64,000 bases of DNA from Phycomyces blakesleeanus NRRL 1555(-) (Eukaryota > Mucoromycota > Mucoromycetes > Mucorales > Phycomycetaceae). Positions within the stretch are counted from its first letter, which is position 1; each line of letters opens with the position of its first letter. The stretch is from contig NW_017265148.1 of assembly GCF_001638985.1 (NCBI RefSeq), positions 451,367-515,366 on the forward strand. Reading direction: 5' to 3'. The notes under the pieces were generated by a model that was not told where the DNA came from, did not search any database, and worked only from the letters and a program-made list of their open reading frames with translations. Both the position numbers and the translations under genes were made by a program. Below are positions 12,724-24,530 of the stretch, piece after piece.

Positions 12724-14851
12724 GTAGATTAATAAAGTGCGCAGGAAGCACGACTATTATCCTTTCATTGACGCTTTTATAAGGACTCTTCATAATAAAA
12801 GCTTACTGCCTGATGCACCATTGGGGAAGTAAAGGCAAGTTTGCAGAAATACACGTCGTTATACATACACGGAAATGAATAAATATATCATATATAGCAA
12901 TATTCATTTCTGATTTTTAATCCTATATAGTCCAATTATTTCAAGTTTAAATATACGTGTATCAGCTTTAACGTTGGCAAAAAAAAAGTTAAGCCATTCC
13001 AAAAGAATATCATTTTTTCTCACTTATTATTTAAACCAGTCAAACAGTTAGGGTAAATATACACTTAATATACTCAACTTCAACCATCTGAACAATACGT
13101 TTGATGCAATCTTATAAATCAATTTTTAAATATAAAGTTTATCTTCCTAACTGAAATAGCACGCTAAATATGCTCACGGAATGGAACTACATAGAAATCG
13201 CGATTGATAAGGTGCTCATCGAATGAATACTCGAACGATGAAAAATAATCCTTGATCAACTCATTGGGTAATATAAGAGTAAAACACGCTATACAAGGCG
13301 CACGATTTTAAAATACAAGTCGTATAATTTGAATATGCAAGTCGACCTTTTAAGAGTAATTGGCTGTTATGAATGGATATTCTTTTCCAATAAGCAGTAT
13401 AAAAAAAGTATCTAATTTATTATTATTATTACTTATATAATAATCACTATTCTTTGTTTAAATATAAAGCAATATCGGATATTTTTGATTCCCAAAATGC
13501 GACACTTTACTTCGTGAGTATATATTACTTTAATGTGCTGCCCTTTTAAAGAGTGAAAATTCTGTCTATAAATGTAAACTGAGACCAGTTAACCACCAAG
13601 AAAAAACGGTCGACCACAATTAGATAAGCACCACCATGGCTGAGTATTCATTTCAATACAAGTCTTGATGTTCCTCACTATGCTAAGAGCGCTTTAAGGA
13701 TGATCGGATTGTTTAACTTATGAATGGTTGCAAGTTTTTATTTATTTATTTATATTCAAAAACTGGGACCTTATTTTCTACAGTATACCTTTTATTCTTA
13801 ACACGCACAGATACATAAAAGCTTCAAGTGTGTAACACAATATTATTCTGTACTCAACCTCGTGAGGACGTGATGAGGCACTTGAAGACTGTTGTAAGCT
13901 GTATTTTTAGGTGCAGTCAAGGCGAAATAAACCACCATATTTTATAACAATCAGAAAAATTGACAGTTTGAATGGAATATGTATTGTTTGTCTTGGGTTG
14001 GACATTATAATAATGATATACGATGTATCGACTCGAGCTGCAGAAGACAAAATTGAGCCCGGATGATTAGTTTGTTTATTATTCTGCTTTCAAGGAGGAT
14101 CATGACAGAGAGCGTATGAATGTATGCAGTGTATACAAAGAGTTAGAATCAGTCTACATGTAAGAATCTCTAATAATCAGCAAAAACAAGATGTGCTAAT
14201 TCTCTCATTGTAAGGTTGCTTATTAACCAATATTCATGAACAACTGTAAGTACAAACCACACCTTGACTGAACTTATAAATATATCACCCGTCCTTACAA
14301 TTGACCGACAGGACGGACTGGTTGGTAAAATAATAATGCTTGTACCACAGTCCAAGCAAATCTTATTCAAAATACACTTCATCATTGCTTATTAACTAGC
14401 TTAAATGCGAGGTTTGACATTACTTTTCTTCTCAACTATATATGTATCCGTAGGCTTTGTATACAAAAGACATCTTTTTTTGGTAGCTTGCAATTATGCG
14501 CTTATGACGGAATATAAGTGACCATAAAAATAAAAATATGAAAGTGGTCTTTATGCCTTTGGGCGTTTATTTAAACAACTATGGATACATTTTACAAGGT
14601 ACCATTGAAAATTCATTCTTGTTTAATATAGTATATATAGATATGTATGTTCGTATGTATAAACGATGAATAGAGTTCATCTTTTTTTGTTTTGTTTTGT
14701 TTTGTTTATACAAGGATTCAAAAAGACAATAAGGACGATACAAGGCCAGACGATTTTTTTTCACCCAATTATCATTTCTTTACGGTTTCTTTTTTATTCC
14801 ATGCTTTCTTTCTTTTGTTTCTTGCATTTTACATTTACTTAATAGCAAGCA
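12724..14851. other. 2.1-kb gene-poor region
   Basis: I see no supported gene between the UCH gene and the Fab1-like gene. The DNA is AT-rich, with poly-A/T tracts and a (TTTG)n run at 14686-14707 upstream of the next start. Short ORFs here lack splice or motif support. Confidence 0.5.
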
Positions 14852-17397
14852 ATGAGCTCGACCCCTCCTTCATTAACCTCATCCAATCTTCGGCCACCTT
14901 CTATTCCTTTCTTTACTCCGGAAATGAATCCTAACCAGGCCATGTTACCTCTTGACGTAGAATCCCGAGCACATTTATGGAAGCTATTGAATGTGTGGCT
15001 GGCTCAGGAACAAGTACCAACATCACCATGGGCACATGTGCTGATGGACATTGGCATCAAAGTTTCGGATGAACTGGTCATGACACGACAAAAAATAACG
15101 GTGGCCAGTATGGCAACCAATGTGCCGCACGAAGCACAGAGCGGAATGTTTATACAAGCCTTTTCATGTGATACGGCTAGTCACTCACGTTATATACCTG
15201 ATGCACACCATGGAGACCTACTATCAAGCTTGTTGCGTAAGTGATTAATTAAATACATAGCCTTGATTCAAACTTTGCTTCTTTATTTCTTTCATTCTTT
15301 ATATGTATCTTGTAATGCATCTTTGATTGATTGAGTTTATTTATTCTGTATTTTAATTTGTGCTACAATTTTTTTTCAAGCTGATTTACCCTGGCATGCC
15401 TTGACTGTGAGTGGATTAATTAGGCTTTACGGAGTCCCCACCTGGGCTACATTGAAGATCTCTAAAATAATGGCAGCCACAATATATGTCTTACATAGTT
15501 TGACACTCGAGATTCATGTTATGCGAGACCATCACATTAATCTCGTCTCGTATTCACCCGACCCTCCTGTAGTAGATGTACAGCAATTAGATCCAGACCC
15601 CGAACCAGTTATTCCAGAAAAACATACAATGAAATTCAAACCCTTTGGTTGGCTCTGGCCTAGAAAAAAGTCTACAGCGGATCCGCCAAAACAAAAACCT
15701 AGAAGAGGGTCCCATTTTATCCCACGCCTGTCAATATCCAAGAAACCCGATGGGTTAGCTAGTTCCGGAGACACTGCCGTATCCTTGTCGGGTGGACTGT
15801 CCTTTAAGTCTTTCAGAAGAAATAGTCAAGAGTACCAGTCAAAAGAATCAAATCAACCAGGACCCATCGCATCAGATCTAGACCACTATTCAAAGATGCA
15901 CAAGCAGTTTGAAATGGCAGTTGTATCCTCATCTCCCGATTGCTCGTTTTCTGTCCCAAGCATAATTCTGAAACTTGAGGCTGAAGAAGAAAACCTGAAC
16001 GTTATTCGATCCGTTGTGTATGACACTCAGCAACCTCAGCAACCTCTCCAGCCAATCATGCCCTCAAAACTGCATCTTATTCGTCGAGCATCGAGTCTTT
16101 TTTTAGGCCAACGTAGAAAGGTTGATGGTGAACGCGAAGAAGATCCCCCACAAAAATCCTTCTTATTACCTTCGATTGTCTTGCCTCAATCAGTGGAAGC
16201 GTATTCTTTGTTGCGCATTCCAGAATCAGTAAGGGATCACAAGCTAGGACTTGATCATCTATTATTAGAGAACAACACCCTCGATAGTTTTGTACGCCAT
16301 CAGCAAATGACACTTGCGTACACATGTTATCCAGTTGGATGCCCCGATCGACCTTGTATCGGGCCTATTCTGTGCAAGACTGTATATTTTGATTATCATC
16401 TTTGTAAAGATGATGACCTGGAAGCATTTCACCCTACGGCAGATCAGCCACTTGGGAAAATAATTGAACATTGGTGTAATCGCAGCCAGGAAGCATGTAA
16501 ACATCGTATTGAAGAACGTTTTAGCTCCCCAGATGGACAACCTCTTGCGCCCGCACTTGTACATCAACCAAGCCTTACTTTTCGTATTCCACCTGACAGC
16601 CCTTCACTTGAAAAAGGATCTCCTCTCGCCCAACCAACCAACAAACCTGAAACACGCAAGACAATATTTCATGAGTGCAGTCAGCCTATGCTCGATCACA
16701 TCTTACGATTCGCGCAGGCTAAGCATCGAGTTGATGTCTACCTGTGTCAAGAAGACGGACCTAATACCCCTGAAACTGTTTCCACATCAGTACACAATAT
16801 AACAATATGGATGACCTGCAATGTGTGTGATGCTACAACCGCTCCTGTACCCATGTCCACTGGCACATACAATTACTCGTTTTCAAAATACCTAGAGTTG
16901 ATGTTTTACAGCAAAAGATTTGTTGCTCCATCGACATTGTGTTCACACGCCAATAGTCGGAAGGCTATCACCCGATGTTTTCGGCTGGGATCAAGTGCCC
17001 ATAGTATTACGGTCAAGATGGCATACGAAACCACAAATGTGTACAATCTTAATGCCCCTCAAATTCAAGTTGTGCCTGATGAAATTGTGGCTCGTCCTGT
17101 AGACCAAGAAGTACATTTTGACTTACCCCCTGCTATTTCTGAGGTTCCCCCCAGCCGTAGTTCTCGCTTGAGCGAGGCTGTTCAAAAACGATGGCGCGGG
17201 GTTGTGGAACAGGAAATCAATGGTTTCTTTGATGCGATAGCTCGACATCTGGTGATCCTCCAAAATTCTTTAATGGTTATCACAGCTCCTACTGCTGTCG
17301 CTACTGCTGCTGATGGCAATTCTGCTGACACTATTGTTACTACTGCTACGACTGCTACTGCTATAGATGAAAGGAATTCTGGTACCAATCCAACTGT

Positions 17398-17462
<65 letters not shown>

Positions 17463-19983
17463 CTAATGTAGTTGAAATCAAGGCGTCACTTGCTGCTCTC
17501 AAAAAGACGTTGCTGATTGACAAGGAAGAGTTTATGCACGAATTGGGTATGACCGATGGCTGTGATCTCAATGATTATCGACGGTCGTTCTCTTTCAAGA
17601 CCACCAGTTTACTACAACGTCTGTCCGAATGGCAACACGAGCATGACATCCAAGCCCCCGAATGTGTATGGGATGCCCCTGAATATGTCCGATCAAAGCA
17701 AATACATTGTTTCCCATCTTCTTCCATTCTTGTACGTGAAGATGAGCCATCGTCCATCATAGCTTACACTTTAAGGTATTGATCTTTTTTTTTCACTATA
17801 CAACTTATAATTGTTTAATTTCATTTAATATTTTTTAAAAAAAATCCTTGCTAACATTTATTCAGTTCTGGTGATTATGTGGAGGAAATGAAACTAGAAT
17901 CTGCACCTTTTAGGAAGACTAACTGTGAGCGATCAAAGGGTCTCAAACGATCTGATACCATAAAGTCTAACGATTCAATTCGTTCTAATGGAACTCAGCG
18001 GACAACCCTGAAATCAACCGATATTCCACTGCCTACAATGTCTTCGTTTGATTCAACCGATAATATGAGAGACGTTTCAAAGGCTGCTATTGAAAAGACC
18101 CAATTATCAAATCAACCAAATGTTGTCGATGGATACTATTCTACTATTGAGCGCAAATACATTGCACCCTCTACTGGTGCCGCAAGTGAAACAGCATCGT
18201 TTAGAACAATGGTAATGGAAACATTTAAAATCAATGTAGATGAGGCTCGGAATAGTTCACATGGTAGTATATCTGGCATTTTGAAGAACTATCTGTGGAC
18301 TCCAACTGCAAAAGAGCCTGTGACTCCTTCTGAAAAGGAAGATCTTGAGCGACAGATGAGTGTACGAGTGCTAGACACAAAAACAACCGAGAAAGCAACT
18401 GCACCGATGGCTGCAAATGAATCTACAAAAGAAATCAAGCTATCGTCATACTTCCATGGAAGAAGGTCATCACATCAGACTCTTGGATTATCTCTTGTAA
18501 ATGAGCCGGACAACAAAGTTATGAGCCCACATCTTAAACATAGTAAGTATAAATATATTAAATACATAAATGAAAAAAAAAGGTTAATCCACGTGTTGAT
18601 TTTTTTTTTGGAGAATTTGTACATGAAACTATGGAATTTACATGCGTTGTATATTATGCCAAAGAATTCGAAGGTCTTCGAAAACAGTGTGGTATTGATC
18701 AATTGTTTCTACAATCTCTTAGTCGATGCCAAGGATGGGCAATTGGCGGAGGTAAAAGCAAGAGTCACTTTTATAAGACACGAGGTAAATCCAAGATGTA
18801 TTCAATGACTTGGGAAATTCGATTAACCGATCAGAATTATGTACACATATACATACATATATACCCGTATACCCGTATATGCGTGTAAACGTAAATGCAT
18901 ATGGTAGATGATCGTTTGATAGTCAAAGAAATGGTCAACGCGTGGAATTTAACCGAAAAAGATACCTTTCTTAAATTTGCGCCTAAATATTTTGATGCGA
19001 TGAAACAGTGTGCCGAGGTAAAATGAATTCTAGTATGGTTTTCATATGATATATATATATATATATATATTCTTAATTAATCTTTATTTATTCATTTACT
19101 TTTAAAAACAAAAACAAAAACAAATAGGCACCTTCATTACTAACAAAGATCTTTGGATTTTACACTATCCGTATGCGGTCTCTTGAAGATAAGAAAGTAT
19201 TTTTGAATATAGATGTTCTGGTTATGGAGCACTTGTTCTATGGACAGTCTATTATCAAAGTAAGGATTCGTTTATATATATATAAATGCGTTTAAGAAAT
19301 GTATGTTTTTTCTGACCTGACTTTATTTTCAGAGATTTGACTTTAAAGGGATTCAGGATCGACGAATGGAAGAGAGCCGGAAAGAGAAGAGTGTCACGAC
19401 CTTGTGGGACGGGGATTGGGTTAATGGTAAATGCTTGAATGATAATGATAATGATCTTATAATCCGTACATTATATTATATAATTATTATAAAGGAACAT
19501 TTTTAGAAGCATAAAAAATAATATTTGATATTGTCAGAGAAAGCTAATTTTTGTCTTACCTTTAGACTATCGTATGGAATTTCCTATTCATGAGCAAGCC
19601 CGCGCTTTGTTGAAAGAGGCAATTGAGCGAGATACTGAATTTTTGATGAAGAGCAATATAATGGATTATTCATTGTTAGTTGGAATTGATGAGCAAAAAC
19701 AAGAATTGAGTGTAGGCTTAGTTGGTAAGTTAATAATGATTACTATTAATATTATTACTAATGCTCGTTTGTAACTAAATTATATATATATACTTCCATA
19801 ATAGATTTTATTGGTACTTTTACTTGGTACAAGATGATAGAGTCCAAAAGTAAATTGAAACTTCAGCCACATAAAGAGGTTACAGTACTCCCTCCAGAGC
19901 TTTATAGAGCGCGTTTTTGCCGTGAAGTATCGGATTACTTTGTAGCTATACCAGGTAATAGTATTGTTGTTATTGCAGCTTGA
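14852..19983 (+). CDS. Fab1/PIKfyve-like phosphatidylinositol 3-phosphate 5-kinase, FYVE-less paralogue
   Basis: Nine exons, 1433 aa: 14852-15236, 15381-17775, 17866-18542, 18614-18784, 18908-19017, 19128-19259, 19333-19426, 19566-19724, 19805-19983. Phase closes. Type III PIP kinases make PI(3,5)P2 on endosomes and vacuoles. Seen here: the start and end of a CCT chaperonin-like domain (LWKLLNVWLAQEQ; then ISKIMAATIYVLHSLTLEIHV) with most of its body missing. A Cys/His-rich CHK region covers roughly residues 430-650 (CKTVYFDYHLC; TCNVCDATTAPVPMS; FSKYLELMFYSK). A Thr/Ala repeat, a Ser-rich linker and a C-terminal kinase domain follow: GGGKSKSHFYKT, LIVKEM, RFDFKG, MDYSLLVG. There is no FYVE zinc finger. 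The activation loop reads TFTWYKMIES where Fab1 proteins have TFTWDKKLE. It is probably a divergent paralogue, and catalysis is unproven. Confidence 0.85.
17396..17462 (+). repeat. coding (ACT)n-(GCT)n trinucleotide tract
   Basis: Consecutive ACT codons switch to consecutive GCT codons inside the Fab1-like gene, encoding a poly-Thr block followed by a poly-Ala block in the linker before the kinase domain. The tract is uninterrupted, so it should be length-polymorphic. Confidence 0.9.
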
Positions 19984-20127
19984 GAGGGTATTAATATATC
20001 AACAGATAAATTTGACATTGTTGACTCTAGAAACCTATTCTCCAGCTCTCTCTTTTGAGAGTATGTATAGATAGTAATTATAACCACTATAATTACTATC
20101 GCTACCAAAACAGCAGGCACATAAATA

Positions 20128-20175
20128 ATAACTCATACATACATACATACATACATACATACATACATACATACA
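20128..20175. repeat. (CATA)n microsatellite
   Basis: About eleven tandem CATA units lie just left of MITE copy A1 in the Fab1-like 3' flank. Confidence 0.9.
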
Positions 20176-20239
20176 TTATATTATTTCACTTTCTAATTTG
20201 AATCAAGAGAAATTGAAGACATAAATTTTTGGCGTTCTA

Positions 20240-20646
20240 TTGTCATTCACCAGCGTACGAGGGAATTGTCGAGGGAATTGCATCGAGGGAATTGAAAGAA
20301 AAATTACTTTTCATAGTAATTTATTCGATTCCGAATGGATATATTTGTCAATTCCCTCGACAATTACATGGTCAAAAACACCATGTAATTGTCGAGGGAA
20401 TTGACAAAATTTCTAAAATAAGGACTCTAGTTACAAAAAGGAATATACTAAACAACCATACTTTAAAAAGCTCATTCTATATAGCCAAAATGAAACAAAT
20501 CATTAACAAAAAAACAAAAATAGGCAGGGTATTTTAGTATATAATTAAAAACCAGATGCTGAATAACAATCGGAATCGTATATGACGTGGCTCAATTCCC
20601 TCGATCCAATTCCCTCGACAATTCCCTCGTACGCTGGTGAATAGCA
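20240..20646 (+). mobile_element. MITE family A, copy 1
   Basis: A 407-bp element with terminal inverted repeats (CATTCACCAGCGTACGAGGG at the left, its complement at the right), flanked by TA on both sides. Inside is the repeated motif CGAGGGAATTG. A central palindrome at about 20347-20405 has arms around CAATTACATGG/CCATGTAATTG. It codes for nothing plausible. TA duplication and TIR structure point to mobilisation by a Tc1/mariner-type transposase; that is inference. Confidence 0.88.
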
Positions 20647-20649
20647 TTA

Positions 20650-22553
20650 TATAAATAATAATAGTAGTAAAAATAGTAAAAATAGGGACTGGTTGTAGTA
20701 TTTACCTTAGGAGACAAAGCCATGCCACAGTTGGCGTTTGAGTGCAGCGATACTGGCGAGGGGTTTCGACTAGCTTACTCTATCTGTTAAAAGCGAACAT
20801 TAGATCGCGTGCCAACTCGGCAAGAACTATGTACCTAACGAGTGTGTAGGTGCGTGTGTTGCAACTGTTTGGACCTTAGAAACCAGGCTTTGTAGGAGTC
20901 CAAGGAACTTTAGCCTTTATCGGTTTTTTTGTATTAATACCTTGACAGTAAGGTTTCAGAATAGGGTAGTTCTGTTAATTATCTTCTAATTCACAAAGGA
21001 CTAGAGAGATAAGATTTGCTTGGTCGATGCTTTTGAAAGTGCCAACTAACAGAGATGATATACTAAGAGATTGAGTGAGTATATATACTGTAAATAAGTC
21101 GATGGAATACTTACAAGAGTAAAAGATAAAGGTGTGTAAATTTAAAATTCTTGTCCATCAATCGTGCTGTCTTTTATAGATTTTTTTTTAATCTATTATA
21201 AATATTTGTCATATGTAAATTTGATACATGAAAACATAGTAAATAAGTAACCAGATAGAAATATTGATAGATAGACATAAAGGAAAACCGTTTAAAGACA
21301 TTGACCATTTAATCTTTTGAAAAATTGCTAGTTTAATAATTATGTATTGATTATGTTCTTGATAAGCTTTGACTGTAATGGAATTGGCAAGTAATTCTGT
21401 GAGTTTGATGATTTGGTAAAATACACTAAGCATACCCCGGCGAACATTAAAAAATACATCCCTAAACACACACTTTTTTCCGTGGTCTATGGCAGCAAGT
21501 AAACATGTTGTTAGAGCACAAGTCTCATATTATTACAGCTATCTCGCATTCGATCATTCGGTTTTCTATCTATTGATCCAGCAATACTTTAAAGGCATTA
21601 TTAGATTGGTAGACAATATGCTTTAAGTAGGAACTGTTAAATGAAATGAAATTGTATTCTTTTTCAAAATTCTTTTTTTTTATATTATTCAACCGCCTAT
21701 TTACAAATTTTATGTGCCGATAATTACTTATTTTGTAGTTGCCAATAATTTTTTTTTATTTTGTGAAGCGTCAATTTCCACCATACTGGCTGTACAACTA
21801 AACAAATTTGGGACTCAATGTGACACATTATTCCGGAGAACGAAAGAAGACCAGAAACGGCGTGATCAGCAACATGGCAAAGGTAAGACAAAAACAGGGA
21901 CTATGAGACAGAAAAGGCTTTGTCATCTACTATTAATTGTGCACGTAAACTTATTAAACATTAAGAGACTATGTAAGGCCATTCTAATGATTTATTAACT
22001 TATTTATATATAAGACATACTATAAAATAATATAATAAGTATATATGTAAATATGTTTGTAAATATGTGTTAATGAACTATTGTTATTTAAATAAAATAA
22101 AATAAAATGGCGTGTCTTGCGGGAGAGTCGGATAAATTAAAATAGACAGAACAGATATATATATATATATATATATATTTACTAGAGTTGACTCGTGGAG
22201 AGCATACCTGGAGATCTCACTCGAGCCACAATGATCTGTGTTCATTAAGTTGTAATTTTTATTCTTGTATATTTTCTTGATTTATTGAATGACTCAATGA
22301 TAGATATTGCATTTTTATATATCTATATATATATTACCTATAATAATAATAATAATAATAATACAATTTCATTATACATATATATATATATATATCGAAT
22401 AGAGCATTTAACTAACGCTCGTCCTACTCAAGGCGTATTTATTTTCTGTCTACAAATTAAGCACTTACTCTCTCTTTCTTTCTTTCTTTCTTTCTCTTCC
22501 TTCCTTCCTCCCTTTCCTTCATTCCTTGTCACTCCAATTTGCTTCGTTTACCT
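20650..22553. other. 1.9-kb intergenic region with simple repeats
   Basis: No supported gene. It holds TA runs (22160-22180, 22376-22396), a (TAA)n run near 22330-22355 and a long pyrimidine tract (22466-22530) directly upstream of the Ras exchange factor start, a common fungal promoter feature. An ORF at 21714-21998 ends near a good donor (AAAG|GTAAGAC at 21882) but has no partner exon. Confidence 0.5.
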
Positions 22554-24345
22554 ATGGCAGCAACCCCTCCTATTATCCTTTGTAGAGTGAAGGCTCTTTA
22601 CGCATTTGACTCTAGAGAGACATCCTCACTTAACTTTGAAAAAGACGATTATATTGATGTCCTGACGCAGCTTGATTCTGGCTGGTGGGATGGCTGGTAA
22701 ATTCAATTAACAGTCCTGAAAACCCGGTTAATAAAAAAAATCTATCTATATGTGTTATTATATTATATAGGTGCAATGGATTGCGAGGATGGTTCCCGAG
22801 CAATTATGTTGAAATTGTATCAATCGAGACCCGAGAATTGCCGCCACAACCTGATGTCGCACTTAACCCTGTAAGAAAACCAACAGCCAATATCCTGCCG
22901 AGAAGAGAGCGATCAAGCCAACGACAAAGCACTGCGACAAACAACAGTAACCATCACCATCGTAGCTTTAGTCAGATCCAAAGCTCTAGTCATAGTCTCA
23001 GTCAACAACAACAACCTAACCAGAGCCAGTCTACACCCAGTCCGTTGCTTCCTCGTCACTTCCCTATCAACCAACCATCGAACCTTGGCTGGAGCGGTCG
23101 TCGAAACCATTCAAGTGATAGCAATGCCAGCTCAGACGGAAGTCTTGGGCGATCTTTCTACTTTAATCAGATGCGTCATGAACTCAATGGAAACTCGGAT
23201 GAAAGTGACTATGACAGTGATGAATTCAATCGTCGTAATCGGGGATCATTCGACAATTCAGACGAAGAGGATCACACACACTACAAAGATCTAAAACCAT
23301 CTCAACGCACTCCTGATGATTATAAACGTCTTTCGCTTGACTCGCTACCTGCAAATGTCGAGAGTCCTATTGCAGATTTGATGGATAATAGTAGTGTGAG
23401 TCAATTACAACTGTTTATATTCTTTTATTTTCATCTGTAGATCAGCTATTATAAGTCAAGTTTATTAAGTGTATTAACCAGTATATATGATGCTAGATGT
23501 CGCAATGGGTAGAACGTGTCACACCACAGGGCAGAATTTATTTCTGCAATTTGTCCACTCAAGAAACCACCTGGGAGTTTGATGAAATTGACCAGTTAAC
23601 TGGAAGACTTGTACGTACGCCGTATTATTTTGTTTTCAGCCTGTTTTCGTTTTTTTATAAAAAAATAGTAATTGACTAAAGTTTACAATATTTATATATA
23701 TAGAGAGTCGAAAAGGCTCCTTTAGACCAAGACACACGGTCCGAACCAATAGAATTCATGAATCATCAGCCGTCAGATAGGGCCGCGTCTCCTGCAGCTG
23801 ATTTGGAGGTAGAAGAACCTCTTTCATGGCAAAAACTTTCAACAGACATTGCTCAAACTGTGCAACAACTCAACACATCTGCCCAACGAGGGGAATACGA
23901 ACGTCTGGGAGGAAATGTAACCACCATTGTAGAAGCAGTTAGAATGATGCTCTATTCATCACGCTCGATGGATAAGGACTCTATACATATGCAGGATCGT
24001 GTTTTGCGTGACCCACATCGTGCCGTTATGGCATCATTATCTAAACTCGTCCTATCGGTCAAAATGGCATCAGAATATTCTGATGCCATTACGCCCGATC
24101 TTATACACAAGGTTCAAAAGGACGCCAGTGATCTATTGGTGGCCGTCCGTTTATTTGTCACATTGTGTCAGGAAAGAAGAGTTGCCATCGAACAAGTCAA
24201 ACCACGTCTGTTGGAAGATATTAGACAAATGGCCCAATTCAATCCTTCCAAGGAAGATGCATCTGATGGAACATTTACTTCATCTCCTGCTACAACTGCA
24301 TACGAGCCTAAAAACTCACAACAACAACAACAACAACAACAACAC

Positions 24346-24412
<67 letters not shown>

Positions 24413-24460
24413 AACAGGAACAGGAACAGCAACAGCAACAGCAACAGCAACAGGAACAGG

Positions 24461-24530
<70 letters not shown>

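Noticed and set aside
13610..13670. ATG in a good context (CACCACCATGG)
   Set aside because: The frame closes after about ten codons and no splice model extends it.
19955..19978. Possible last intron of the Fab1-like gene (GT...AG, 24 nt)
   Set aside because: Too short for a spliceosomal intron; reading straight through gives a stop at 19981-19983.
20229..20537. ORF of about 100 codons repeated at 27612-27857 and 36049-36294
   Set aside because: These ORFs are read through the MITE family A inverted repeats; they mirror the palindrome and have no protein motif.
21714..21998. ORF containing TLFRRTKEDQKRRDQQHGKG
   Set aside because: Begins at a non-ATG codon, lacks partner exons and motifs; its coding appearance is weak.
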